DNA of 36,356 bases from Candidatus Nealsonbacteria bacterium CG23_combo_of_CG06-09_8_20_14_all_40_13 (GCA_002771215.1 PCRM01000034.1:1-36356); one strand, 5' to 3'; counted from the first letter of the stretch, positions 7,553-15,914 are shown. Translations and numbers: made by a program. Notes: generated by a model from the sequence alone, not told the origin.

Positions 7553-9162
7553 TAGTCATACTCCAATTTCACCTTGATATTATATTTTAGCAAAGGCGTT
7601 CTTTTTAGCCAATTTTCGGGCATAGTTTGTATTTTAACATCTTCAACTCCGGCGACCGATTTGATTTGCGGCGCAAGGTTGGAAAATGTTTTATTGACCG
7701 CTTGCGCTCTTATTTTTTCTGTGTCAATTTTGGGTCCAATTTTGCTCAAAAGCTTTCCAGCTACTGTCATCTGACCTGCTTCTATATCTTTGCTTTTTAA
7801 AGTTGTAGTAATTTCATCTTGAGCAGAAACAACCATCATTGAATCAGCTGGAATATCAACTTTGGCTTTTTCCATCACCACTTGGCGGAAATCTTTTTCC
7901 TCAAAAGCTAGCGCTTTGGCCTTGGACTTCATCGTTGCTTTAAAATTATCTGTTTGGGTGCCGCTGGGAACGCTTGACTGAAAACTCTCCACATCTTGAG
8001 AAAAAACATCCTCTAAAATCTGCAAATTAGGATTCTCATTTTTAATCGCATCCTTGAGCGCATTAAAAATATCATTTTGCAAACTCTTTTTAGCATTTTC
8101 AATGTCGTCAGAGCTGACAATGGTTATTTGCTCTGTGGTGCCGCCGGCCAAAGACGCTGATGACTGACCAAAAACATTGGCTTGTTTGGCAGCGGAAATA
8201 TCTAAAATTGTGAAAGAAGTTGGTCCTAAATTGTACTTGGTGCCCGGTTCAGAGGCCTCAACGACAACATCTGCTTTGCCGGCGGTGACACTGACGTTGC
8301 CGGAACTGTCAATTTTTGCCGTGGCGGCGGGCACATTAACTGCTGAAGAAGTTACAAAAATCAAACCGCTGGCCGCCTTGACTTTTGAAGACGAACCCAG
8401 TGAAACGGGCTCGCCGGTTTTATTGCTAATGGTAATTGTGCCTTTGGCTTTCTGCCCCACTTCTTTTTTGCCGGTGGCTTGAAAATCTTTTGATTGCTCA
8501 AGTTCTTTGGCAATTAAGCTGGCAGGCGCTGTGGCACTATCAATGGAGACGCCGGCCGCGTTTTTGTCCAAAGTCACTGCCACTTCTTTCTCAAATGGCT
8601 TGACTGAAACTTTTATATTCAAGACAGTGTATGGCAGAAAAGCAAAGAGACCCAAAGCAATTAAAATTAGGATAACGCCGGTGGCCACTATCTCTATAAT
8701 TAATTTTGACTTGTTTTTAGAAAGAGGTTTTTCACCCGCTTTAGCCGCTGGCATCACTTCGACTACAGGCTTGGGCTCCGGCATTTGTCTTTCCTGGAAA
8801 TGATGAATTTTCACATCTTTGGGCAAAGCTTCCGGCTTGGAATTGTCAATTACAATTTCTTCCTGGGCTGCCGGCTGGGGCCGCTGGGGCAAAATAACCG
8901 GCTCGGCGCTTTTAATATTGTCAAAAACCGGAATATCAATTTGCGTCAGTAGATTGCGGCCGACTTTATCAGAGGTGACAATAGCAATTTCTTTGCTTAA
9001 TTTTTTGGCCTCCATTTTCAAAAGTTTCAGATTGACTAAACCCTGTAAAATAGTGGCTTCTTTCGGCACCACCAATATTACTTGCGCGCTGGCGGCGCTC
9101 GTTAGTTTATCAATGACCGATGTGATTTCTTCGTCTGGTTCAATATAAATGGTATTGGGCAT
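7552..9162 (-). CDS. Baseplate-J-like membrane protein of the envelope operon
   Basis: A 536-residue protein. Residues 1-95 form a Rossmann-like soluble domain (TIYIEPDEEITSVIDKL, VILVVPKEATILQG, IAIVTSDKVGRNLL), followed by a proline-rich linker, one membrane helix near 157-178 (IIEIVATGVILILIALGLF), then a long extracellular beta-rich part with repeated valine/threonine strands (KGTITISNKTGEPVSL) resembling the baseplate J-like family. I know this architecture from CPR genomes but not its function. It lies 8 bases after the ftsA-like gene and is coupled to ruvX, which suggests an envelope role. Confidence 0.65.
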   Translation of the reverse strand: MPNTIYIEPDEEITSVIDKLTSAASAQVILVVPKEATILQGLVNLKLLKMEAKKLSKEIAIVTSDKVGRNLLTQIDIPVFDNIKSAEPVILPQRPQPAAQEEIVIDNSKPEALPKDVKIHHFQERQMPEPKPVVEVMPAAKAGEKPLSKNKSKLIIEIVATGVILILIALGLFAFLPYTVLNIKVSVKPFEKEVAVTLDKNAAGVSIDSATAPASLIAKELEQSKDFQATGKKEVGQKAKGTITISNKTGEPVSLGSSSKVKAASGLIFVTSSAVNVPAATAKIDSSGNVSVTAGKADVVVEASEPGTKYNLGPTSFTILDISAAKQANVFGQSSASLAGGTTEQITIVSSDDIENAKKSLQNDIFNALKDAIKNENPNLQILEDVFSQDVESFQSSVPSGTQTDNFKATMKSKAKALAFEEKDFRQVVMEKAKVDIPADSMMVVSAQDEITTTLKSKDIEAGQMTVAGKLLSKIGPKIDTEKIRAQAVNKTFSNLAPQIKSVAGVEDVKIQTMPENWLKRTPLLKYNIKVKLEYD

Positions 9163-9170
9163 ATTATTCT

Positions 9171-10427
9171 TTAAGTTTTGACCGAATTAATTAATTTTGA
9201 TAAAATGCTGTCAAAAATTGTTTCCTGTCCGACCAAGGAAATGGCTAAGTTAGCCAGGGCCATGGGCGTGACATCTTGCAATTGTTTAAGTTTTCCCGTT
9301 GTGTCCACAACGCTGGTTACATCTGTCGGCTTGATAAATAATATCTGCGGCTTTTTGGGAAAAGGCAAATTAGCGTACCAGGAGGAATTTTCCAAAACTT
9401 GTGCAATATCGGGCAGGGAGCTTCCGCCGCCGCACAGCAGTATTTTAGTCGGCAAAAGTTCTTCCCCAAATTCTTCCAAAGTTAATTCTACGGCAGAAAG
9501 CCAAACTTGGCAATCTGAAAAAAGTGCTTGCTTGACTTTGGCAATTTTTGCCTGCTCTTGCATTTTGCCAGTTGAATAATCAAGTTTGACTTCTTCAGCT
9601 TCTCCAAAAGACAAATAGAAAACCTCGGCCAGCCGTTTGGTAAAAGCCCGACCGCCGAGGGCAAACATTTTTGTTCCTTCCAGACCGCCTTGGCGCACTA
9701 AAGCAATATCAGATGTGCCGCCCCCCATATCAATAAAAATAGCGGAGAAATCTGAAGTGGTGGCGTTGGCTAAACATCTGGCCACTGCGTATGGTTCGGC
9801 AACGACTGAAAGCAAATCCAAATCCAGCGCTTCCGCAATAGTTTGCAAAGCGCCCAAATGCACAATCGGCGCAAAAGCGCTGTAAACTCCCACCTCAATT
9901 TCTTTGCCTTGAAAACCCAAGGGATTAGTTACTTTATAGCCGTCAATTTTAACATCCACCACAGCCGCGTTAACCAATTTTACATCAATTTCCGACCGGC
10001 CTGTCTCCCAAGCTAGCACCGAGCGCGCCTTGTCAAAGGCGACTTTTTGCACCTTGGAAATTACTTCTTTCAACTCTGGCATAGAAATATTGATTTTGGA
10101 ATTTTCACGAATATATTTTATACGCGTCGTCATACCTTTAACTAGTTCACCCGCGATGCCGACAATCACCTGTCGGGGAATAATTTTTGCCTGTTTGCCG
10201 GCAATTTCAATCGCGGCCTGACAGTTTTGAATTACTCCTGAAATATCTGTTACCATCCCGCCTTGCATATCCGAAAGCTTTTGGCGGTATCTGCCCACGC
10301 CTAAAACTTTGGCTTTATCTTTTTCTACTTCAAAAATTAATGCTTTAACAAATTCAGTGCCAATATCCAAAGAAATGGCAAAACGGTCCTCTATTTTTTT
10401 ACTTTTAAGAAAATCAAAAAAACCCAT
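9171..10427 (-). CDS. FtsA/PilM-type actin-like ATPase
   Basis: A 418-residue actin-fold protein: phosphate-1 SLDIGTEFVKALIFEV, an SHS2/1C-type insert (QVIVGIAGELVKGMTTRIKY), phosphate-2 FIDMGGGTSDIALVRQGG and adenosine motif ILLCGGGSSLPDI. Together these fit cell-division FtsA or pilus PilM. The 1C subdomain favours FtsA, but the C-terminal membrane helix expected of FtsA is not clear. I chose ATG 10427 (MGFFDFLKSKK) over an upstream in-frame start because AAAGG lies five bases before it and an extended -10 lies just upstream. It heads the envelope cluster. Confidence 0.75.
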   Translation of the reverse strand: MGFFDFLKSKKIEDRFAISLDIGTEFVKALIFEVEKDKAKVLGVGRYRQKLSDMQGGMVTDISGVIQNCQAAIEIAGKQAKIIPRQVIVGIAGELVKGMTTRIKYIRENSKINISMPELKEVISKVQKVAFDKARSVLAWETGRSEIDVKLVNAAVVDVKIDGYKVTNPLGFQGKEIEVGVYSAFAPIVHLGALQTIAEALDLDLLSVVAEPYAVARCLANATTSDFSAIFIDMGGGTSDIALVRQGGLEGTKMFALGGRAFTKRLAEVFYLSFGEAEEVKLDYSTGKMQEQAKIAKVKQALFSDCQVWLSAVELTLEEFGEELLPTKILLCGGGSSLPDIAQVLENSSWYANLPFPKKPQILFIKPTDVTSVVDTTGKLKQLQDVTPMALANLAISLVGQETIFDSILSKLINSVKT

Positions 10428-10442
10428 AAATGCCTTTGCTTT

Positions 10443-10451
10443 ATTATAACA
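10443..10451 (-). promoter_or_regulatory. Extended -10 element before the ftsA-like gene
   Basis: Minus strand TGTTATAAT; no good -35. The predicted transcript would start about 10 bases before the ATG, giving an almost leaderless mRNA. Confidence 0.5.
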
Positions 10452-10570
10452 CAGATGAAATCCGATAAAATTAATAATTTTGTCTATTGTAGGCAAATTT
10501 CCCACAGGACTTTTTACCTAAAATTCTGCGCCGGCTAAGATACATTGGTGACGGATAGGATAAATTGACC

Positions 10571-10712
10571 TCATTTTTAAAATTACAAATTACAAATCAC
10601 AAACAAATTTTCAATCTCAAATTCCAAATTCCAAACTTGTTTCGGTCATTAGAATTTTGGTCATTAGATATTGTTTGTAATTTGGTGCTTGGTGCTTGGG
10701 ATTTTCAGCATG
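10571..10712. repeat. AT-rich degenerate inverted repeat with short tandem units
   Basis: Left half has tandem ATTACAA/ATTCCAA units; right half has GGTCATTAGA twice and GGTGCTT twice. Parts of the two arms (CAAATTACAAAC type) are complementary. It lies in a roughly 340-bp gene-free stretch between two divergent genes. No ORF supported. Confidence 0.5.
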
Positions 10713-10744
10713 AGGCTGATCCGCCTTTAGCGAATTTTCGGGGC

Positions 10745-10773
10745 TTGACATTTTATTTGGTTTGTGCTATGAT
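10745..10773 (+). promoter_or_regulatory. Near-consensus promoter of the cold-shock-domain gene
   Basis: TTGACA (10745-10750), 17-nt spacer, TATGAT (10768-10773), about 70 bases before the start codon. Confidence 0.8.
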
Positions 10774-10843
10774 ATTATGTTTTGAGGATAGGCCGACAAG
10801 CTGATTCCTCAGATAGCACCGCCAAATATAAGGAGATGAAAAA

Positions 10844-11620
10844 ATGGCGGCATTAACAACAGAAACAGAAGTAGTAAGGATTGCCGGGACGGTGCTCTGG
10901 TGGGGGGAACACGGCTTTGGCTACGTTAAGGCCTCACCGGAAGCCCGCGAGTACTTCGACAAACATGGCCACCCCCTTCCTGAAGACAAGGGTGTCTTCA
11001 TCCACTGGAAAATGGCCTGCCGGCCCAAAGGGTTTGTATGTCTTGCGCCCGGACAGTCGGTGGAGTACACTCCCCAACACGTCGATGGCGAAGGTAAGGG
11101 TTGGCAAGCCACAGATTTCGTAGTTTTGCCAAACACTGAAGGCGTCGTCGTCCCAAATAACCAGGTCAGCGAGGAACGGATGGAGGGCGAAAATATCCTC
11201 TTCAACCCTGCAAAGTCCGCACGGCCACGTCGCGGAAACGGCAAAAAGTTGCCAGGCTTCAAACGGCTTCCAGGCACTTTCTTCGGAACTATCATGCCGT
11301 TGTTCAGCAAGTGGGGAGACGCCTATCTCCGGCTTGACGAGCCGGACAAGATCAAGATCATGGAAGCCATGCAGGTCGTCGGGATTGATTGGATTCTTCC
11401 TGACGACCCAGAAGAGAGGCTGGCGGCCGTCCATGAGGCTTTCCTCTTCCGTAACAGAGTAAAGGAAGGCTGGGAGGGCGGAACGAGGCTGCAGGTTAGT
11501 CTCGTCTGGGAATCCAAAGGTCTGGAGGTGGATAAGGCCCAATACATCGGCCAGACGGCCACGTCTGTCGCCTTCAAAGAGGCAGAAAACGGCAAACCCA
11601 AAGCAACATTCGTCGCCTAG
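10844..11620 (+). CDS. Protein with two cold-shock-like (OB-fold) domains
   Basis: A 258-residue protein. Residues 11-95 resemble a cold-shock domain: GTVLWWGEHGFGYVK (RNP1-like), GVFIHWKM (RNP2-like), then LAPGQSVEYTPQ and GWQATDFVVL. Residues 145-250 look like a second, more divergent copy (GTIMPLFSKWGDAYLRLD, AFLFRNRVKEGWEGGTRLQ, SLVWESKGLEVDKA). An RNA- or ssDNA-binding role is inferred. A basic linker (KSARPRRGNGKKL) joins the two. AAGGAGATGAAAAA precedes the ATG. The gene is much GC-richer than its neighbours, with its own promoter and terminator, suggesting acquisition from elsewhere. Confidence 0.6.
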   Translation: MAALTTETEVVRIAGTVLWWGEHGFGYVKASPEAREYFDKHGHPLPEDKGVFIHWKMACRPKGFVCLAPGQSVEYTPQHVDGEGKGWQATDFVVLPNTEGVVVPNNQVSEERMEGENILFNPAKSARPRRGNGKKLPGFKRLPGTFFGTIMPLFSKWGDAYLRLDEPDKIKIMEAMQVVGIDWILPDDPEERLAAVHEAFLFRNRVKEGWEGGTRLQVSLVWESKGLEVDKAQYIGQTATSVAFKEAENGKPKATFVA

Positions 11621-11653
11621 CCCAACTCCTTCAACATCTCCTTCTACCCCAAA

Positions 11654-11691
11654 GGCCCCCCAATGCATTCGCTGCGGGGGGCCATTTTTTA
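11654..11691 (+). terminator. Terminator of the cold-shock-domain gene
   Basis: GGCCCCCC (11654-11661) pairs with GGGGGGCC (11676-11683), followed by ATTTTTT. Confidence 0.9.
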
Positions 11692-11717
11692 TCTAAAATT
11701 TAGTCCACTTTGGCTTA

Positions 11718-11743
11718 CCCGCCGTAACTTTAGTGAAGGCGGG
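11718..11743. repeat. REP-like palindrome overlapping the end of alaS
   Basis: CCCGCC (11718-11723) and GGCGGG (11738-11743) flank a short loop. The last codons of alaS (KARLH, stop) are read from this palindrome. Confidence 0.5.
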
Positions 11744-13469
11744 CTTTAATTCTTCTTACTCCGGAGGCGGCGGATTTTTCAGATAGAATTTTAAAATGAC
11801 CGAGTTCTCCAGTATTTTTGACATGAGGGCCAGCGCAGAGTTCTTTGGAATAGCCGCCGATATCGTATAAAGTCACTTTATCAGCATATTTTTGCTCAAA
11901 CAGCGCTATAGCGCCTTCTTTTTTTGCTTGGCTGACGGTCGTCAATTTGCTTGTGACCGTCAACTTATCCTTAATTTTTTGATTAACTATTTGTTCTATT
12001 TTGCGTAGTTGTTCATCAGTTAGTTCTTGCGGGTGAGTAAAATCAAAACGCAAAACCTCACCAGTAACATCTTGTCCCGCTTGTTTTGCATGCGGCCCTA
12101 AAACTTCGCGTAAAGCTTGATGGAGCAGATGGCAGGCAGTGTGCAGTTTTGGGTTGGCCGAGCCGCTGGAAACTTTTTGGGACTTTCTGGCAACTTCTCG
12201 TTGCATCTCCATTGCTTTTGCAAAATCTTCTCTGGCAACTTTGAAATTATCTTTTTGCGCCAGCTCTTCAGTAAGTTCTATCGGAAAACCAAAAGTATCC
12301 GCAAGTTTGAAAGCAGCGGCGCCAGAAATAATTTTATCTTTTTGCGATTTGTTTTTGATTTTTTCAAATTCTGCCAATCCTCTCTGCAATGTTTTCAAAA
12401 ATCTGTCCTCCTCGCCCGCCAGCACTGATATAATTTGCTCTTTATTTTTAACCAAATTAGGATAAAATTCACCTAATTGCGCAATAACTACTTGCGCTAA
12501 TTCTTTTAAAAAATCTTTCTTAAGTTTCAGTAAGAAACCGTGCAAAATAGCGCGGCGGATGAGGCGACGCAGGACATAACCTTGCTGTTTGTTGGCTGGT
12601 AAAATTCCCTCGGCCGACAAAAAAGTGATACCACGAATGTGGTCAGCTAAAATCAAGGCGCTGCGCGGCAAATCAACATTCTTACTCTCTATTAATAAAT
12701 TGTCAATTTTTGCCAAAATCGGCGAGTAAATATCAGTTTGAAAAACGCTTTTTTCCCCCTGCATCACCGCCGCTAATCTTTCCAAACCCATTCCCGTATC
12801 AACGCCTTTTAAAGCCAGCGGTTTTAATCGGCGATTTTTATCGCAATAGTACTGGTTAAAAACTAAATTCCAAACTTCAATCCCATCAACAAAAATTTCC
12901 AAAGTCGGACCGCATGGGCCTTCATCGCCGGTTGGACCCCAGAAATTATCCTCCGAAGAGCCCATTAAAATTTGCTTATCGTCAAAAATTTGCCTGGCTG
13001 ACGTAAACGATTCGCTGTCTAAAGGCAAATTTTTATTCTTGTCGCCCGGGAAAATGGTCACGGTGATTCTTTGTGCATTAATTTTTAAATCTTTGGTCAG
13101 AAATTCGTAAGTTAAATCAATGGCTTCTTTTTTAAAGTAACTGCCGAAGGATTTATCCTGCCTCGCACCGAGGCTCGGCACAAGGTGAGCATAGCCGAAG
13201 GAAAAATTGCCCATCATTTCAAAAAAAGTCAGATGGCTGTTGTCGCCGACTTCTTCAATATCGCTGGTACGAAAACAGGGTTGAACCGTAACAACTTTAC
13301 CATATTTCGGTTTGACCTCACCGGAAAACCAATCTTTAAACTGCTGCATTCCCGCCGTAGTTAACAAAACTGAAGGGTCTGTAGGAATTAAAGAAGAAGC
13401 GGGCAAAAGTTTATGTCCTTTGCTTTGAAAAAACTTAATAAATTTTTCTCTTAAAATTTTACTTTGCAT
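11730..13469 (-). CDS. alaS: Alanyl-tRNA synthetase, short form with an in-frame insertion
   Basis: Charges tRNA-Ala. The 579-residue protein starts MQSKILREKFIKFFQSKGH and shows the class II core (LTFFEMMGNFSFG, GDEGPCGPTLEIFVDG, GVDTGMGLERLAAVMQG) and the editing/SAD zinc site (HTACHLLHQAL, CAGPHVKNTG). It stops after the SAD domain and so lacks the C-Ala/DHHA1 domain of the usual ~875-residue enzyme. Residues 93-109 are extra relative to E. coli AlaRS, where FSFG is followed at once by DYF; see the repeat at 13143-13202. The ATG at 13469 is chosen by homology; no SD or clear promoter is visible, and an upstream ORF extension reads repeat DNA. Confidence 0.95.
   Translation of the reverse strand: MQSKILREKFIKFFQSKGHKLLPASSLIPTDPSVLLTTAGMQQFKDWFSGEVKPKYGKVVTVQPCFRTSDIEEVGDNSHLTFFEMMGNFSFGYAHLVPSLGARQDKSFGSYFKKEAIDLTYEFLTKDLKINAQRITVTIFPGDKNKNLPLDSESFTSARQIFDDKQILMGSSEDNFWGPTGDEGPCGPTLEIFVDGIEVWNLVFNQYYCDKNRRLKPLALKGVDTGMGLERLAAVMQGEKSVFQTDIYSPILAKIDNLLIESKNVDLPRSALILADHIRGITFLSAEGILPANKQQGYVLRRLIRRAILHGFLLKLKKDFLKELAQVVIAQLGEFYPNLVKNKEQIISVLAGEEDRFLKTLQRGLAEFEKIKNKSQKDKIISGAAAFKLADTFGFPIELTEELAQKDNFKVAREDFAKAMEMQREVARKSQKVSSGSANPKLHTACHLLHQALREVLGPHAKQAGQDVTGEVLRFDFTHPQELTDEQLRKIEQIVNQKIKDKLTVTSKLTTVSQAKKEGAIALFEQKYADKVTLYDIGGYSKELCAGPHVKNTGELGHFKILSEKSAASGVRRIKARLH
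13143..13202 (-). repeat. 51-bp palindromic insertion inside alaS, flanked by a 9-bp direct repeat
   Basis: GCCGAAGGA occurs at 13143-13151 and again at 13194-13202, exactly 51 bp apart. Between them lies a palindrome, GCCTCG (13160-13165) / CGAGGC (13169-13174), nested with TGCC/GGCA. Length is a multiple of three with no stop, adding 17 residues (YAHLVPSLGARQDKSFG). It looks like a REP-type element inserted with target duplication. Confidence 0.75.
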
Positions 13470-13507
13470 AATTGACAATTTTTGGACAATGTGGGCTATA
13501 GCCAAGA

Positions 13508-13685
13508 AGCGAGCCTGTAGCCCCGAAGGGGCACAGCTGATTCCGTACCAAAGCAAATCTTGTCGCAGATAAAACTCGAAGGAGCGAGCCGCTAGCCCAT
13601 AAAGTTGGCTAGCAACCGCACAGGAAGACCGAGCAGCAGCGAGGGCGCTCCTGTAAAGGGGACAACTTTTGGGCGCGGCGAGCGA
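13508..13685. repeat. Multi-arm structured repeat, copy A (slt-alaS spacer)
   Basis: The core 13583-13685 starts AGCGAGCCGCTAGCC, contains stem GCTAGCC/GGCTAGC (13592-13598 region), stem CAGGA/TCCTG, and ends GGCGCGGCGAGCGA. It aligns along its length with copy B at 27299-27391. A preceding module 13508-13568 (AGCGAGCCTGTAGCC ... TGTCGCAGA) recurs inside copy C. It begins four bases after the slt stop. Confidence 0.65.
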
Positions 13686-13689
13686 TATC

Positions 13690-14316
13690 TTATTTATAAA
13701 ACAACAACCCTTTTTTAACTTTTTCCCAAAGCGTCGGCTGGGGAGGCACTACCACCCTTAAGTTAACATCCTGTCCTTCTTGAAGTACCGGATAAAGTGT
13801 AACATACATGCTTTCTGCTTTTTTAACAGAAGCCACAAAACCTTTTGTTTCTCCAGCCGGCGCGCCTCTGGCCGCAAGCCACCTATCCGCCACCGCCGGC
13901 CCGCCGTTGTAGGCGGCTAAAAGATAGTCAGTATTGCCGCCATATTTGTCAGACAAATTTTTCAAATACCAACTGCCATAGCGAATGTTTGTCTCGGGGT
14001 CATAAAGCATATTGATTTGAAAATGCTCGCCCAATTTTCCAGCTATGGAACGGCCGGTGCCAGGCATAATCTGCATCAAGCCGATGGCACCCGCGCGCGA
14101 AACCGAATCGGAATTGTAGCGCGATTCCTGAAAAATAACTGCTGCAATCAAAGTTGCGCGAATATTAAAACGCTTGGAATATTTTAAAATGTATTCGTCG
14201 TATTTCAGTGGATAAACCGCCTCTCCCCAAATTTGCGGAAAATAAAAATAAAAAATTAAACCCGTCACCAGCAGAAAACTAAAAATTATGCTAATTTTAA
14301 CTATTGTTTTTTTCAT
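13690..14316 (-). CDS. Membrane-anchored lytic transglycosylase (Slt70 type)
   Basis: A 208-residue murein hydrolase. An N-terminal membrane helix or signal anchor (IVKISIIFSFLLVTGLIFYF) is followed by the Slt domain: catalytic Glu in IFQESRYNSDSVSRAGAIG, LMQIMPGTG, ETNIRYGSWYLKNL and AAYNGGP. It cleaves the MurNAc-GlcNAc bond to form 1,6-anhydroMurNAc. It is compact compared with E. coli Slt70, retaining little besides the catalytic domain. It follows the SDR gene by 16 bases; no SD is visible before the ATG. Confidence 0.92.
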   Translation of the reverse strand: MKKTIVKISIIFSFLLVTGLIFYFYFPQIWGEAVYPLKYDEYILKYSKRFNIRATLIAAVIFQESRYNSDSVSRAGAIGLMQIMPGTGRSIAGKLGEHFQINMLYDPETNIRYGSWYLKNLSDKYGGNTDYLLAAYNGGPAVADRWLAARGAPAGETKGFVASVKKAESMYVTLYPVLQEGQDVNLRVVVPPQPTLWEKVKKGLLFYK

Positions 14317-14332
14317 AAATTTACTTTAAAAT

Positions 14333-15094
14333 CTACCCTGCTAACCAGCCACCGTCAATAACCACCGTTGAACCAGTCATATAAGAAGAGGAATCCGAAG
14401 CCAAAAACAAGACTAATTCTGATACTTCTTCAGGTTTACCTATTCGATGAAGGGGTACTCTAGCCAATAGCCCCTCCAACGTTTTAGGGTCTTTTTTGAC
14501 TGGTTCAATCATTGGTGTCTCAATCATGCCTGGGGCAATGGCATTAACTCGAATTTTAAAAGGGGCAAGTTCAACCGCCAGCGCTTCAGTTAAAGCGACT
14601 ATTCCACCTTTGGAGGCGCAATAATGGGCAATATTTGGAAAACCAATCCCCTGCTGCCCCATGGCCACTGAAGAAATATTGACAATTACTCCTCCACCTT
14701 TTTCCTTCATTACTAAAGCCGCTGCCTGGGAACAGAAAAATTGACCTTTAAGATTGATATCTAATGTTCTATCCCATTCTTCCTCTGTTAATTGTAAAAA
14801 TGGCTTAAACTGCGCTATCCCAGCGTTGTTGATTAAAATATCCAAACGACCAAATTGTTCAACAATTTTTTTAACGACTTGTTCGACGTCCGTTTTTTTA
14901 GAAACATCTAATTTTAGAGCAAGTGCTTGGCCACCTTGTGATTTAATTTCGTCAGCCACTTTTTGGCAATCAGCCAAATCAATATCAGTGACAATTACCT
15001 TAACTCCTTTTTTGGCTAAAGCTAAAACATGGGTTCTACCCATACCTCTTCTTGCCCCAGTAATTAGAGCCACTTTACCTTTTAAATCTTCCAT
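14333..15094 (-). CDS. Short-chain dehydrogenase/reductase (FabG-like)
   Basis: A 253-residue Rossmann-fold oxidoreductase with cofactor motif TGARRGMG (near 13), NNAGIAQF, the catalytic Ser in IVNISSVAMG and Tyr-x3-Lys in HYCASKGG, and the C-terminal GSTVVIDGGW. Family members use NAD(P)H; the substrate is not evident and need not be acyl-ACP. The start is the second ATG (15094-15092), since GGAGGT lies five bases before it and inside the apparent longer ORF. A possible promoter lies at 15266-15294, upstream of a truncated tRNA copy, so the 5' leader contains that fragment. Confidence 0.88.
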   Translation of the reverse strand: MEDLKGKVALITGARRGMGRTHVLALAKKGVKVIVTDIDLADCQKVADEIKSQGGQALALKLDVSKKTDVEQVVKKIVEQFGRLDILINNAGIAQFKPFLQLTEEEWDRTLDINLKGQFFCSQAAALVMKEKGGGVIVNISSVAMGQQGIGFPNIAHYCASKGGIVALTEALAVELAPFKIRVNAIAPGMIETPMIEPVKKDPKTLEGLLARVPLHRIGKPEEVSELVLFLASDSSSYMTGSTVVIDGGWLAG

Positions 15095-15131
15095 TTTTAC
15101 CTCCATAGTTTTTAACTTTTACTTTTTAATT

Positions 15132-15181
15132 TTGACCCATTCGACTTCATCCAGGGTCAATCCTGAGTTTATCGAAGGATT
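15132..15181. repeat. REP-like double hairpin
   Basis: TTGACCC (15132-15138) pairs with GGGTCAA (15154-15160), and the overlapping AATCC (15159-15163) pairs with GGATT (15177-15181). The same two-hairpin architecture recurs at 16240-16290, at the other end of the islet. Confidence 0.6.
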
Positions 15182-15184
15182 GAG

Positions 15185-15244
15185 TTTAGCGAAGCGCTTG
15201 GTGCCGGGGGCGGGAGTCGAACCCACACGAGGTTTTACCCTCAT
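15185..15244 (-). pseudogene. 3' fragment of a tRNA-Leu(UAA) gene, att-like duplicate
   Basis: Minus strand matches the 3' third of the intact tRNA-Leu at 16343-16431: variable arm (GAGGGTAAAACCTC), T arm, acceptor strand and CCA, plus the following flank. Positions 15185-15228 match 16329-16372 at 42 of 44 bases. The 5' two thirds (D arm, anticodon) are absent, so it cannot be a tRNA. It is a direct repeat at the far end of the 15.2-16.3 kb islet. Confidence 0.8.
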
Positions 15245-15265
15245 TTGGTAGCTGTTTCTGATTAA

Positions 15266-15294
15266 ATTTTATCAGATTTTTCTTAAGAGAGCAA
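15266..15294 (-). promoter_or_regulatory. Possible promoter for the SDR-slt unit
   Basis: Minus strand TTGCTC (15294-15289), 17-nt spacer, TAAAAT (15271-15266) with TG extension. Confidence 0.5.
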
Positions 15295-15303
15295 ATATTT
15301 TTG

Positions 15304-15341
15304 GATAAAAAAAGGGCCCCGGCGCGCAAGCGCTCGGGGCC
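15304..15341 (-). terminator. Terminator of the islet gene
   Basis: GGCCCCG (15315-15321) / CGGGGCC (15335-15341) with further GCGC pairing in the loop, then TTTTTTT on the minus strand. Confidence 0.9.
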
Positions 15342-15397
15342 TGTACCAGAGGGGGATTTCCGTTTGGAAGTCCCTTTGGGTTTGGAGGGTAAGAGGG

Positions 15398-15859
15398 TTA
15401 GTCGCAGATGGCCTCAATTTCGGCCTTTTCTAGACGGCAGGTAGAGACCCAACGATCGTTCTCCCACTTTTTCTGGTAGTAGAGCTCATGGGTCACTTCA
15501 CCGATCTTAATCTTAGCCATCTCCGGCTCCCACATACATTGGTTGTTATAGAGCCAACATTGACTTTCGATCTTGATGTACTTCCCATCGACTTGACCAA
15601 CCCATGTCTTGATGTGGACGATACGGGCGACCTCGTCGTGGAGAACACACCTATATTCTTCCTCCAACATTTCTTCGTACATCTCGAACATCGAGCGAGC
15701 TTGAAAAACAGGCTCAGCAACAATGTCGGTCTGTGCCCATTGAAGGTCACAACCGAAGATTTGTCGAAGAGCTTCCCGAGTCATCTCCATCGGAAACATG
15801 ACCGAGTAGCCGAGCGAGAACTTCTGCTTGGAATCCCTTTCCTGTTTTGCCTCTAACAT
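15398..15859 (-). CDS. Unknown 153-residue protein of the tRNA-bounded islet
   Basis: I do not recognise this family. The protein is acidic and rich in Glu, Trp, Tyr and Met, with no membrane segment or signal peptide (SVMFPMEMTREALRQIFG, SMFEMYEEMLEEEYRCVL, EVTHELYYQKKWENDRW). The C-terminal half looks like alternating beta strands. The start is ATG 15859, because AGGAG directly abuts an earlier in-frame ATG and is correctly spaced (9 nt) only for this one. It is GC-richer than the core genes, has a perfect consensus promoter, a leader of roughly 200 nt with a strong hairpin, and its own terminator, and lies between direct repeats of a tRNA-Leu end. Confidence 0.7.
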   Translation of the reverse strand: MLEAKQERDSKQKFSLGYSVMFPMEMTREALRQIFGCDLQWAQTDIVAEPVFQARSMFEMYEEMLEEEYRCVLHDEVARIVHIKTWVGQVDGKYIKIESQCWLYNNQCMWEPEMAKIKIGEVTHELYYQKKWENDRWVSTCRLEKAEIEAICD

Positions 15860-15914
15860 AGTTTTCATCTCCTGTTTCAGGGTTCGCCCAAGGTTATCCT
15901 CGAGCGGCTACCGT

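Noticed and set aside
10428-10505. N-terminal extension of the ftsA-like gene
   Set aside because: It would include the -10 element, and the internal ATG has an SD-like AAAGG.
13470-13556. N-terminal extension of AlaRS
   Set aside because: It reads intergenic repeat DNA; known AlaRS proteins begin at the residue matching ATG 13469.
15185-15244. Functional tRNA or 3' end of tmRNA
   Set aside because: Only the variable arm, T arm and acceptor strand exist; no matching 5' acceptor strand, and the upstream DNA is a terminator and a gene.
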